From DATBGO01 sp963840095 (GTDB lineage: Bacteria; Actinomycetota; Actinomycetes; Streptosporangiales; Streptosporangiaceae): a DNA stretch of 64,000 nucleotides. Position numbers and translations under genes: made by a program. This document shows, piece after piece, positions 46,801 through 54,932 of this stretch (within the stretch, counting starts at the first letter, position 1; every line of letters begins with the position of its first letter). The stretch spans positions 22,560 through 86,559 of the forward strand of contig CAWIXN010000009.1 in assembly GCA_963840095.1 (NCBI GenBank). Direction: 5' to 3'. The notes below the pieces were generated by a model. It had not been told where the DNA came from. It made no database searches and saw only the letters and a program-made list of their open reading frames with translations.

Positions 46801-46975
46801 GCAGGCCCCGCCCGCTCCCGAGCACACGGGCCAGGCCGATGGTGACGCCGGGCAGGGAGGCGCCGTCCCGGCGGATGCCAGTCAGGGAGGCGCCGGCCCG
46901 GAAGGCGCCAGTCAGGGAGGCGCCGGTCAGGCAGGAACCGGCCAGACCCAGGACGCAGAACCGGCCGCAGTATGA
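43856..46975 (+). CDS. rne: ribonuclease E/G family endoribonuclease
   Basis: The protein has 1039 residues from the ATG at 43856 (MLESERHNAE), preceded by GGGAGAG; a GTG at 43793 is in frame. Residues 1-430 or so are disordered and Gly/Ala/Arg-rich. The S1-like domain begins near SHQSYVGNVYLGKVQNVLPS. The catalytic part has TVIDVNTGKFTG near residue 727 and GGIIVIDFIDM near 765, giving the metal-binding Asp pair. The Zn-link-like VPCEHCNGRG is near 829. The C-terminal 180 residues are again disordered with repeats (SQGGAGPEGASQGGAGQ). It processes and degrades RNA in the cytoplasm. The order S1-catalytic core flanked by two disordered arms is typical of actinobacterial RNase E. Confidence 0.95.
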   Translation: MLESERHNAESDNDGSASASRSPDLTGSQAAVGPPTPVSAGAGQRGPGQEGAGQEGAGQAGEEASGAGRRLLRRARKAVVRPAGPPGGDAASPDAGSTGTQPHAAATEPPSGQAAEVPPRRRAASSPAQAPSAADQPAAQPGAGQAAGQPTYAPPVVPAPEVTVSAPAPPVAVFQPPVVIFQPPDLAGGGGAPPGQDDTAGTGGTARRRSRPARGRAATGGSADDGRPADGRPADGGGGTADGSGRGGAGSRGGEEAAAASSGSSGGAQAGAQDGDGESAGSSGRRRRRGGRSHAKARGTGEDGTDGGGPADEDAADAAQAGSQRESAEADGSAGQDGEGGTETPARRRRRRRRSGTAGDTEVPSSDDPPNTVVHVRAPRTAAEEAAGDVRSIKGSTRLEAKRQRRREGRESGRRRPPVITESEFLARREAVDRVMVVRQTGDRTQIAVMEDGILVEHYVDKASHQSYVGNVYLGKVQNVLPSMEAAFVDIGKGRNAVLYAGEVNFDASGLEGESKRIESALRSGQSILVQATKDPIGHKGARLTSQVSLPGRYLVYVPGASMTGISRKLPDTERTRLKQILKQVMPENAGVIVRTAAEGAAEEELARDVKRLAAQWDAIERKAKSATAPDLLYSEPDLTIRVVRDIFNEDFTKLVIASDGEWDIVDEYVRYVAPHLADRLERWTDEHDVFAAYRIDEQIAKALERKVWLPSGGSLVIDTTEAMTVIDVNTGKFTGQGGNLEQTVTRNNLEAAEEIVRQLRVRDVGGIIVIDFIDMVLESNRDLVLRRLLECLARDRTKHQVAEVTSLGLVQMTRKRVGSGLLEAFSVPCEHCNGRGVLISLEPVDHAPLSQHGRPGDDRSGPDGRSGRDSGRSGRDGGRSGGDGRGKRSRGGEAQASGTQGAGTSAGEAEAAGGGQAAQADAGQEDTGQASAAGVGATGHGGGQPDSGGQRDSGVQADASGQAGQRPAGGRSRRRPAARREQAPPAPEHTGQADGDAGQGGAVPADASQGGAGPEGASQGGAGQAGTGQTQDAEPAAV

Positions 46976-46991
46976 GGACGCTCCGATCTGA

Positions 46992-46997
46992 TACTCT
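46992..46997 (+). promoter_or_regulatory. -10 element TACTCT upstream of rplU
   Basis: TACTCT at 46992-46997 lies 16 bp after the rne stop in an AT-richer patch (GATACTCTTTG). It predicts a separate transcript for rplU-rpmA with a leader of about 135 nt. Confidence 0.4.
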
Positions 46998-47138
46998 TTG
47001 AGGTCGGCGCATCAGGCGAGTCCGGCGACGGTAATTCACCGGACATCCGCCCGCAACACAGGCGAGCCCGTTCGCGCCGGTATCGGACGACTCCGCGGAT
47101 CTCGCGGCGGGCCCGCACAAGGGAGAGAGAGTACTTCG

Positions 47139-47480
47139 GTGTACGCGATTGTGCGCTGCGGCGGCAGGCAGGAGAGGGCATCGGTCGATGATGTCCTGAC
47201 CGTAGACAAGCTGGCCGGTGAGGTCGGTTCTGAGGTGAAGCTGGCCGCCCTTCTCGTGGTCGATGACGACGAGGTCATCAGCGACCCCGGCGAGCTCGGC
47301 AGTTACGAGATCACCGCCGAGATCCTCGGTGCGGCCAGCGGCCCTAAGATCAACATGATCCATTACAAGAACAAGACCGGCTACCGGCGCCGGATGGGTC
47401 ACCGGCAGAAGTACACGCAGGTGAAGATCACCGGTATCAGCGGCGGGAAGGCCCGCGCCAGCTCAAGGGAGAAGGGCTGA
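47139..47480 (+). CDS. rplU: 50S ribosomal protein L21
   Basis: The protein has 113 residues from a GTG (VYAIVRCGGRQERASVDDVL), with GGGAGAGAG upstream. It has the conserved L21 core (VTVDKLAG-like segment, VLLVVDDDEV-type strand, INMIHYKNKTGYRRRMGHRQ, YTQVKITGI). The Lys/Arg-rich C-terminus binds 23S rRNA. An upstream open frame to 46998 is not conserved. It is followed one base later by rpmA. Confidence 0.96.
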   Translation: MYAIVRCGGRQERASVDDVLTVDKLAGEVGSEVKLAALLVVDDDEVISDPGELGSYEITAEILGAASGPKINMIHYKNKTGYRRRMGHRQKYTQVKITGISGGKARASSREKG

Positions 47481-47481
47481 G

Positions 47482-47766
47482 ATGGCACACAAGAAGGGCG
47501 CCTCGTCCAGCCGTAACGGCCGCGATTCCAACGCCCAGCGGCTCGGCGTCAAGCGCTTCGGCGGTCAGCTGGTAGGCGCTGGCGAGATCATCGTTCGCCA
47601 GCACGGCACGCACTTCCACCCTGGTCTCGGTGTTGGCCGCGGTGGCGACGACACGCTTTTCGCGCTGGTCACCGGGAAGGTCGAGTTCGGCACCCGGCGC
47701 GGGCGCCGAGCGGTGAGCGTGATCCCGGTCGTGGCCGAGGTGGACGCACCGGCGAAGGCCAGCTAG
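47482..47766 (+). CDS. rpmA: 50S ribosomal protein L27
   Basis: A 94-residue protein beginning MAHKKGASSSRNGRDSNAQR, the canonical L27 start whose tail reaches the peptidyl-transferase centre. GDDTLFALVTGKVEFG completes the family pattern. It is co-transcribed with rplU and ends before a strong terminator. Confidence 0.97.
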   Translation: MAHKKGASSSRNGRDSNAQRLGVKRFGGQLVGAGEIIVRQHGTHFHPGLGVGRGGDDTLFALVTGKVEFGTRRGRRAVSVIPVVAEVDAPAKAS

Positions 47767-47797
47767 ACCCGCACGGAGCGGTTAACCGGGCGTAGCG

Positions 47798-47832
47798 GCC
47801 AAGGGCGGACCGGACACCGGTCCGCCCTTGGC
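47798..47832 (+). terminator. perfect 16-bp hairpin after rplU-rpmA
   Basis: GCCAAGGGCGGACCGG (47798-47813) pairs perfectly with CCGGTCCGCCCTTGGC (47817-47832) around a 3-base loop. No T-run follows, as is common in high-GC actinomycetes. Confidence 0.85.
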
Positions 47833-47913
47833 GCGTCCGGCGCCCGGTGGGCCGGCGCCTGGCGCCCGGCGCGTCCGGCGCCCGGTGGGCCAGCGCCCGG
47901 TGGGCCAGCGCCG
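47831..47913. repeat. 38-bp-period GC repeat before obgE
   Basis: A 29-bp unit starting GCGCGTCCGGCGCCCGGTGG occurs at 47831 and 47869, with a partial third copy to 47913. It directly follows the terminator. Confidence 0.7.
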
Positions 47914-47967
47914 GTCGGTGAGTCGGCACGGCGATCGCCGGGCGGTGCGCTACGAAAGGGGTATGCC

Positions 47968-49332
47968 GTGGCCGAGTTCGCGGACCAGGCCCAGCTGAGG
48001 GTGCAGGCGGGGGACGGCGGGCACGGCTGCGCTTCCATCCACCGGGAGAAGTTCAAGCCTCTCGGCGGCCCCGACGGCGGTAACGGCGGCCGCGGCGGTG
48101 ACGTGATCATCGAGGTGGACCCCGGCGCGGCGACGCTGCTCGACTTCCACCGGCGGCCGGTGCGGCGGGCGGGCAATGGCAAGCCCGGGTCCGGATCCAA
48201 CCGGAACGGCGCGGAGGGCGCGGACCTGATCGTGCGGGTGCCGGACGGCACGGAGGTCAAGACCCTCGACGGCACCGTTCTCGCCGACTTGGTCGGAGCG
48301 GGGACCAGGTTCGTCGCGGCCAAGGGCGGCCGCGGGGGTCTCGGCAACGCGGCACTTGCGTCCGCCAAGCGCAAGGCGCCCGGCTTCGCCCTGCGGGGCG
48401 AGCCAGGGGCCGAGCTGCAGCTGCTGCTCGAGCTGAAGACGGTGGCCGATGCCGGGCTGGTAGGTTTCCCGAACGCGGGGAAATCGTCACTGGTCTCGGC
48501 GATGTCCGCGGCCCGGCCGAAGATCGCGGACTATCCCTTCACTACCCTGATCCCGAACCTGGGCGTAGTCGAGGCCGGGGAGGCCCAGTTCGTCGTGGCC
48601 GACGTGCCCGGACTGATTCCAGGTGCCAGCCGCGGCAAGGGCCTCGGCCTTGATTTCCTCCGGCATGTAGAACGCTGCTCCGTGCTGGTGCACGTGCTCG
48701 ACTGTGCCACGGAGGAGCCGGGCCGGGATCCGATCAGCGATCTGGACGTTATCGAGGACGAGCTGACCGCGTACGAGGCAGCCACCGGCGCCAGCCTGCA
48801 GGACCGGCCACGGATCGTCGCGCTGAACAAGATCGACGTGCCTGCCGCGCGTGACCTGGCTGACCTGGTGAAGCCGGATCTGGAGGCGCGCGGCCTGACC
48901 GTCTGCGAAGTCTCGGCGGCCACCAGGGAAGGCCTGCGTGAGCTCGCGTTCACGATGGCGGCCGTGATCACGGCCGCCCGGGCCGCGGCCCCGCCCGCCG
49001 AGCCCACCCGCCTGGTCATCCGGCCAGAGCCGGTCGGGGGCCCGGACTTCGAGGTGATCCGGACTGCCGACAACACGTTCATGATCCGCGGCGAGAAACC
49101 GCGCCGGTGGATCCTGCAAACCGACTTCAGCAACGACGAGGCGGTCGGGTACCTGGCCGACCGGCTGGCGCGCCTGGGCGTCGAGGAGGCACTGGCCGAG
49201 GCCGGCGCGGAGCCCGGTGCCGAGGTGCTGATCGGCGAGGAGGACAACGCGGTGGTGTTCGACTGGGATCCGCAGCTGCCCACCGGGGCCGGCTTCGGCC
49301 CGCGCGGCACCGACCGCCGCCTGAGCCGCTAA
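47968..49332 (+). CDS. obgE: GTPase Obg/CgtA
   Basis: The protein has 454 residues from a GTG. The glycine-rich Obg fold is KFKPLGGPDGGNGGRGGDVI and KGGRGGLGNAALAS. The G domain has G1 GFPNAGKSSL, G3 DVPGLIPGAS and G4 ALNKIDVP. The OCT C-terminal domain follows (FEVIRTADNTFMIRGEKPRRW). Obg links ribosome assembly to stringent response and, in Streptomyces, to development. In Streptomyces it is followed by proB-proA, which are absent here. Confidence 0.96.
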   Translation: MAEFADQAQLRVQAGDGGHGCASIHREKFKPLGGPDGGNGGRGGDVIIEVDPGAATLLDFHRRPVRRAGNGKPGSGSNRNGAEGADLIVRVPDGTEVKTLDGTVLADLVGAGTRFVAAKGGRGGLGNAALASAKRKAPGFALRGEPGAELQLLLELKTVADAGLVGFPNAGKSSLVSAMSAARPKIADYPFTTLIPNLGVVEAGEAQFVVADVPGLIPGASRGKGLGLDFLRHVERCSVLVHVLDCATEEPGRDPISDLDVIEDELTAYEAATGASLQDRPRIVALNKIDVPAARDLADLVKPDLEARGLTVCEVSAATREGLRELAFTMAAVITAARAAAPPAEPTRLVIRPEPVGGPDFEVIRTADNTFMIRGEKPRRWILQTDFSNDEAVGYLADRLARLGVEEALAEAGAEPGAEVLIGEEDNAVVFDWDPQLPTGAGFGPRGTDRRLSR

Positions 49333-49411
49333 CCAGAGCCCGCCCAGTGACGACCAGAGCCCGCCCGGTGACGACCAGAGCCCGCCCGGTGACGACCAGA
49401 GCCCGCCTGGT
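49331..49411. repeat. 21-bp tandem repeat after obgE
   Basis: GACGACCAGAGCCCGCCCGG starts the unit at 49349, 49370 and 49391, with a degenerate first copy from 49331. It begins at the obgE stop codon. Confidence 0.85.
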
Positions 49412-49788
49412 GTGATCACCGTGATCATGTACCGGGCCGCGCGTGATAACGGGTGCCGTCTGCGCGGCGTGCCGTCCCAGCGCCAGGATTCCAGGCGCGG
49501 ACGATCGGCCAGCGCCGCGCGGCCGGTGTTTCCAGCACCTCAAGGAGACCAGCGTCTCCCGCAGCCGGATCGGCGTAGAGCGCGTTAGTGGCGCCCGGGC
49601 GCGTTGCCTGCCATCTGAACGGGATATGGCCGGCGAGCGGTGGCCGCCGCGGGCCAAGCTGGGCGGCGTAGCTGAACAGATCGTCGCTCAGGTGCTCGAG
49701 GGCCGGGCGGTGGGTGCCGGGTGCCGGGCGGCGAGGGGTACGCGGCGTGTCGGTCCGGGTGGCGGCAGCGCCTTGGGGCAAAATATGA

Positions 49789-49823
49789 CGAGGCCCCTCC
49801 ATGTATGAGATGGAGGGGCCTCG
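49789..49823 (-). terminator. perfect 14-bp hairpin with T-run on the minus strand
   Basis: CGAGGCCCCTCCAT (49789-49802) pairs with ATGGAGGGGCCTCG (49810-49823), loop 7. Read on the minus strand it is followed by TCATATTTTG, so it should terminate transcripts coming leftward from the M48 gene about 320 bp away. Confidence 0.7.
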
Positions 49824-50087
49824 CCCGGCCCGCACGGCGCTCTAGCGTGCCGATCACTCGGCTGCCCCGCGCCGCGCTGGACCGCCGCCGGTACTAGCCG
49901 CCCGCAGAACTTCCGGTCTCCCGGCCGCTCCGCGTCCCCGGGGTCGCCCTCGGGCTGGTGGCCGCCTCTAGCGGTGGATGTAGTTCTACTGCGTCCCGGC
50001 CCGCTCGCACAAGGGCTTCACGGCACCAAGTCCATGATTGTTTAGCCATGCACAGGACACCAGCTCTTTATCCCCCGTTTATAGTAG

Positions 50088-50122
50088 TTATCCACTGGCC
50101 TATCCACAGAGCTGTGCACAGG
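50088..50122. promoter_or_regulatory. cluster of DnaA-box-like sequences
   Basis: TTATCCACT (50088-50096), CTATCCACA (50100-50108) and an inverted TGTGCACAG (50114-50122) occur within 35 bp in an AT-rich patch. The DnaA box consensus is TTATCCACA or TTGTCCACA. None is a perfect match. Confidence 0.3.
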
Positions 50123-50140
50123 CGACGGGAAGCGCGCCGG

Positions 50141-51157
50141 TTATTGGTCGTCGTTCCTGTTGAACCTGCCGAACAGCTGCTGCCCGGCACCGACCGCGGT
50201 CTCGGCGACGCCGCGCATCGCGCCGATCAGCGGATCGGAGCTGCGGTTCCAGGACTCCTGGTACGCGCGGGCGGCCGACCGGACCTCCTCGCCCACCGAG
50301 GCCTGCGGGTCGTCCTCACGGCGCGGATAGTTGCCGGCCAGGATGTCGGCATAATCGCCGCTGCCGCCCCAGCGGTCCAGCTCGGCGAAGCGGACCACGG
50401 CGAAGGGGTGCGTGGTGCCCTGCAGCTGGAGCAGCTTCAGCAGGCCATCGCGCACGTCGGGGACCGCGTCGTACTCGTGCGCCTGCTGGTGGAACTCGTC
50501 GTGGCTCAGCTCGGACATCCGGTAGCCGCCCGCCGTCTTCATCAGCGCCCGCCGCGCCGCCTCCAGGTCCTGCGCGGCCAGCAGGCCGGCCCGGTCGCAG
50601 GACAGCTCGGACTTGCGGTACCACTCTTCCAGGCCCCAGATGATGCCGCGGAGCCCGAGATAGCCGATCGGCATCCAGGCCACCCGGGCAGCCAGCCTGA
50701 TCAGGTGGTAGAGCATCGTCCGGTAGACCGCGTGCCCGGAAAGCACGTGGCCGAGCTCGTGCCCGATCGCGAATCGCATTTCCTCGGGGTCGAAGAGGTC
50801 GACCATGCCGGTCGTAATAACGATGAATGGCTTGTCGGAGCCGAGCGTCATCGCGTTCACCAGCGGGTCCTGGGTGATGAACAGCTCGGGGATGGTGGGC
50901 AGGTCCAGGACGTAGGCACCGTCCCGCATGGCCTGGTAGAGCTGCGGGAACTGGTGCTCCGATGCGCGCACCGAGCTGGCCAGGAACATCAGCCGCAGGC
51001 TGCGATCGTTGAACAGGCCCGCGAGGCGGCGCAGCAGGACGTCGAATCCGGTGAGCTTGCGCATGGCCACGAGGGCCGAGCGGTCGGCAGGATGTTCGTA
51101 GGCACGGGAGCTGATACCGGGCAGACGAACCCGGGATCGGTCGGGCACAGTAGTCAT
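50141..51157 (-). CDS. M48-family (HtpX-like) zinc metallopeptidase
   Basis: The protein has 338 residues from the ATG at 51157 (MTTVPDRSRVRL); starts at 51166 and 51196 are also in frame. The zinc-binding HELGH is at residues 133-137 (FAIGHELGHVLSGHAVYR), and the third ligand is probably Glu in ELSCDRAGLLAAQD. Hydrophobic stretches (VAWMPIGYLGLRGIIWGL) suggest membrane association, but there is no N-terminal helix pair as in HtpX. Such enzymes degrade damaged membrane or cytosolic proteins. It is divergent from the PaaK-like gene, with only about 40 bp between starts. Confidence 0.88.
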   Translation of the reverse strand: MTTVPDRSRVRLPGISSRAYEHPADRSALVAMRKLTGFDVLLRRLAGLFNDRSLRLMFLASSVRASEHQFPQLYQAMRDGAYVLDLPTIPELFITQDPLVNAMTLGSDKPFIVITTGMVDLFDPEEMRFAIGHELGHVLSGHAVYRTMLYHLIRLAARVAWMPIGYLGLRGIIWGLEEWYRKSELSCDRAGLLAAQDLEAARRALMKTAGGYRMSELSHDEFHQQAHEYDAVPDVRDGLLKLLQLQGTTHPFAVVRFAELDRWGGSGDYADILAGNYPRREDDPQASVGEEVRSAARAYQESWNRSSDPLIGAMRGVAETAVGAGQQLFGRFNRNDDQ

Positions 51158-51196
51158 ACCTGTCATCGTAGGTGCATCGGGCGGAGGCTGAACCAT

Positions 51197-52549
51197 ATGC
51201 AGGACGAGCAGAGGCCGGGCATTTTCGAGCCGGATGCGGAATCAATTCCCGACGATGCGCTGGCAGAGTTGCAGCAGGACCGGCTGCGGTCGCTGATCGA
51301 CAGGCTGCTGGCCGCCGGCGGGGTCCAGGGCGGCCGGCTGCGGGAGGCGGGCGTCGGCGGCGGGCAGGACGTCACGCTCGATGACCTGCCGCGGCTGCCG
51401 ATGACCGCCAAGCAGGACCTGTGGGACCACTACCCGTTCGGCATGCTAGCCGTGCCGCAGTCCGACGTGGTCGTGGTGCACGGCTCGACCGGAACCGGCG
51501 GGCGACCGACGCTGGTCGCCTATACCCGTGGTGACCTGCGTCTATGGGCCCGGATGTGCGCGCGGGCGCTGGCCGCCGCCGGGGCCACGCGACAGAGCAT
51601 CGTGCACAATGCCTACGGCTACGGCCTGTTCACCGGGGGGCTCGGGATTCATCAGGGCGCGGTGGAACTCGGCGCCATGGTGGTCCCGGTGTCCGGCGGG
51701 CTGACGCCGCGGCAGGTTACCCTGATCCGCGACTTGCAGCCGGACATCCTGACCTGCACGCCGTCGTACGCGGTGCGGCTCGGCGAGGCGCTCATCGCGG
51801 CGGGGCTGCGGCCCGGCGCTCGGGCGGGCCAGGGGACCGGGCTGCGGGCCGGCGTGTTCGGCGCGGAACCGTGGACCGAGTCCATGCGGGCCCGGATCGA
51901 GGAGCTGCTCGGGATCACCGCCCTGGACATCTACGGGCTGTCCGAGGTCATCGGCCCGGGTGTCGCCGCCGAATGCCTGGTGGCCGCGGACGGGCTGCAC
52001 GTCAACGAGGACCATTTCATCGTGGAGGCGGTCGACCCGGTGACCGGCGAGCGCGTGCCCGACGGCACGCCGGGGGAGCTGGTGTTCACCACCGTGACCA
52101 AGGAGGCGCTGCCGCTGCTGCGTTATCGCACTGGCGACATCGCGGCGCTGCGCCGGGGCAGCTGCCCGTGCGGCCGCACCCTGATCAAGATGACCAGGAT
52201 CACCGGCAGGCGCGACGACATGCTGGTGATCCGCGGCGTGAACGTCTACCCGAGCGAGGTCGAGCGGATCCTGCTGGCCCACCCCGCGCTGGGACCTGAC
52301 TATCTGGTGGTGGTCGACCACCGGCAGCCCCAGCCGCGGCTCATAGCATGCTGTGAATACAAAACGGATTACTCGGGCGAATTCCCGCCCGAGCGCGAAC
52401 TCGAGGTGACGCTGCGGAACGAGCTTGGCCTCAGCGTCCGGGTCAGCGTGCTCCCGGCCGGGACGGTGCCGCGCACCGAGGTCGGCAAGGCGGTCCGGGT
52501 CGCGCGGTGGGGGGAAGGCGCGCCGCCGGTGCCCGGGCTGGATGGTTAG
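51197..52549 (+). CDS. phenylacetate-CoA ligase-like AMP-forming enzyme (PaaK family)
   Basis: A 450-residue protein starting MQDEQRPGIF, with GGAGG upstream. The adenylation motifs are VVVHGSTGTGGRPTLVAYTR (phosphate-binding loop), DIYGLSEVIGPG, YRTGDIAAL and ITGRRDDMLVIRGVNVYPSE, the last marking the PaaK C-terminal domain. It activates an aryl or acyl acid to its CoA thioester via an AMP intermediate. No phenylacetate catabolic genes are nearby, so the substrate is open. The open frame upstream of 51197 is a shadow of the M48 gene. Confidence 0.88.
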   Translation: MQDEQRPGIFEPDAESIPDDALAELQQDRLRSLIDRLLAAGGVQGGRLREAGVGGGQDVTLDDLPRLPMTAKQDLWDHYPFGMLAVPQSDVVVVHGSTGTGGRPTLVAYTRGDLRLWARMCARALAAAGATRQSIVHNAYGYGLFTGGLGIHQGAVELGAMVVPVSGGLTPRQVTLIRDLQPDILTCTPSYAVRLGEALIAAGLRPGARAGQGTGLRAGVFGAEPWTESMRARIEELLGITALDIYGLSEVIGPGVAAECLVAADGLHVNEDHFIVEAVDPVTGERVPDGTPGELVFTTVTKEALPLLRYRTGDIAALRRGSCPCGRTLIKMTRITGRRDDMLVIRGVNVYPSEVERILLAHPALGPDYLVVVDHRQPQPRLIACCEYKTDYSGEFPPERELEVTLRNELGLSVRVSVLPAGTVPRTEVGKAVRVARWGEGAPPVPGLDG

Positions 52550-52656
52550 GTTCTGGGCATGACAACGATGTGGCCAGGGCCGCCGGGTACCTGGCCCCGA
52601 CGGTGGCACACACGACAGCAGCACCCGCTAGAGCGGCGTACATGACGGGGGTGCAG

Positions 52657-53283
<627 letters not shown>

Positions 53284-53432
53284 GCCGGTTGCCGTGGCGG
53301 CTGGCCGAAACATCGGTGGACGCGGCATTTAGTCAGTGGGGCGGGTTACCCTGAACTGGCTTCGTCCTGTTGTTAACGGGGACGTGAGAGTGTAGAGGTC
53401 TAGGGCTTAGCCAAGGAGGACAAGCAGCACAC

Positions 53433-53846
53433 GTGACAGCCACTGAGAAGGCCGTCGAGCTCGTTGAGATCGCCGCGGGGGCGGCGGCCGACAAGCTGGC
53501 CGCAGACATCATCGCCTATGACGTTAGCGAGCAGCTTGTCATCACAGACGCATTCCTGCTCTGCTCGGCATCCAACGACCGCCAGGTGAGGGCGATCGTT
53601 GACGAGATTGAAGACAAACTACGCAAAGCCGGCGCAAGGCCCGTCCGGCGCGAGGGTGAGCGCGAGGGCCGATGGGTCCTGCTCGACTACCTCGACGTCG
53701 TTATCCACGTACAGCACGCTGAGGAGCGGGTCTTCTACGCGCTTGAGCGGCTCTGGAAGGACTGTCCGCGGATACCGCTGCCCGAACCGGTCAGCGCGGG
53801 CCGACCGGCCCGCAGTAACGGCGCTGGCCGCCGCGATCCCAGCTGA
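53433..53846 (+). CDS. rsfS: ribosomal silencing factor RsfS
   Basis: The protein has 137 residues from a GTG, with AAGGAGGACAAG upstream. The family core is DIIAYDVSEQLVITDAFLLC, SASNDRQVRAIVDEIEDKL and GRWVLLDYLDVVIHVQHAEE, followed by FYALERLWKDCP. It binds L14 and blocks subunit joining during starvation. The neighbouring histidine phosphatase starts 2 bp after the stop, so the two are an operon. Confidence 0.96.
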   Translation: MTATEKAVELVEIAAGAAADKLAADIIAYDVSEQLVITDAFLLCSASNDRQVRAIVDEIEDKLRKAGARPVRREGEREGRWVLLDYLDVVIHVQHAEERVFYALERLWKDCPRIPLPEPVSAGRPARSNGAGRRDPS

Positions 53847-53848
53847 CG

Positions 53849-54595
53849 ATGTCGGAGGCGGAGCAGGGCCCGGGGATCGGTGCCGGCCTGGCGACGGGTC
53901 CCAGTCCCGGGGCCGGGCCGGAGCGTGCTGGCGGCGGATCGGTGCGGCTGGTGCTGTGGCGGCACGGCCAGACGCGCTGGAACGCGGAGCGCCGGTTCCA
54001 GGGCCAGAGCGATGTCCCGCTGAACGCCAAGGGCCACCATCAGGCGCAGCGGGCCGCTCGTTTCCTGGCCGCCCTGCGTCCGCACGCGATCTACTCGTCC
54101 GACCTGTCGCGTGCCGCCGGAACGGCCGACCGGCTGGCGGAGTTGACTGGTGTCGCCGTACAACTGGACAAGGACCTCAGGGAGCGCCACGGCGGTTCTT
54201 GGGAGGGCCTGACGGACACCGAGATCAGGACCAGGTACCCGGCCGCCTACGCGACCTGGGTGCCTCCTGACGGCGAGTCGGTGGCTGTCGTCGCGGAGCG
54301 GGTCGCTGAGGTGTTCGAGCGAGTGGCCGATACGTTGGCGGTAGGTTCTCTGGCCGTCGTCGTGAGCCATGGCGCGGCGATCAACCTGGGCATCTCCCGG
54401 CTGCTGGGGCTGCCGGAGAACCTCCGGGTGCTCGGCGGCCTGGACAACTGCGCCTGGTCCGTGCTCGGCCGGCGAACCGGGCGCTGGCGGCTCCTTGAGC
54501 ACAATGTCGGAACGCTGCCCGAGCCGGTCGGTGAGGACGGGGCGGAGGCTAGCCCGGAGCCTGGCGCGAAGCCGCCGCCCGGCGCCGGAGCCTGA
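53849..54595 (+). CDS. histidine phosphatase family protein (phosphoglycerate-mutase-like)
   Basis: A 248-residue protein. The catalytic RHG is at residues 38-40 (LVLWRHGQTRWNAERRFQGQ), the acid motif is SDLSRAAGTADRL, LRERHGGSWEGL follows, and the second histidine is in VVVSHGAAINLG. Relatives in this position in mycobacteria act as glucosyl-3-phosphoglycerate phosphatase, but the substrate here is unproven. It is probably translated with rsfS. A Pro/Gly-rich C-terminus ends the protein. Confidence 0.9.
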   Translation: MSEAEQGPGIGAGLATGPSPGAGPERAGGGSVRLVLWRHGQTRWNAERRFQGQSDVPLNAKGHHQAQRAARFLAALRPHAIYSSDLSRAAGTADRLAELTGVAVQLDKDLRERHGGSWEGLTDTEIRTRYPAAYATWVPPDGESVAVVAERVAEVFERVADTLAVGSLAVVVSHGAAINLGISRLLGLPENLRVLGGLDNCAWSVLGRRTGRWRLLEHNVGTLPEPVGEDGAEASPEPGAKPPPGAGA

Positions 54596-54647
54596 CAGGT
54601 TTCTTGTACACTGGCGAGGCGCCGCGGCCTGAGGTCTCGGCTCCCGA

Positions 54648-54721
<74 letters not shown>

Positions 54722-54932
54722 TCGGAGGTATTCACATTTCGCCAGCATTCATGTTCACATTTGGGTCTGACAGTCTGCTTGCGTGACTGTCCGGCCTTGA
54801 GGTGGTTCCTGGGCGCTGGTTTTGCTCGCTGGTGATGCTGGTTTGCCTGGTTTGGAGCATGCGGCGGCGTGGGCTGGCGGTGATGTGATCGGCGCTGCCG
54901 GATGGCTGCGTATGCGGGAATGGCGCCTCGGG

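Larger units (their letters stand above)
49412..50140. other. 729-bp non-coding stretch between obgE and the M48 protease gene
   Basis: No convincing gene is present. A minus-strand frame (49425-49835, 136 codons; LFSYAAQLGPRRPPLAGHIP) shows no recognisable domain and crosses the 49789-49823 hairpin, so I do not call it. The right part (50040-50130) is clearly AT-richer than its surroundings and contains DnaA-box-like sequences. Confidence 0.5.

Noticed and set aside
49425..49835. 136-codon minus-strand ORF downstream of obgE
   Set aside because: It has no domain and no ribosome-binding site, and it reads through a terminator-like hairpin.
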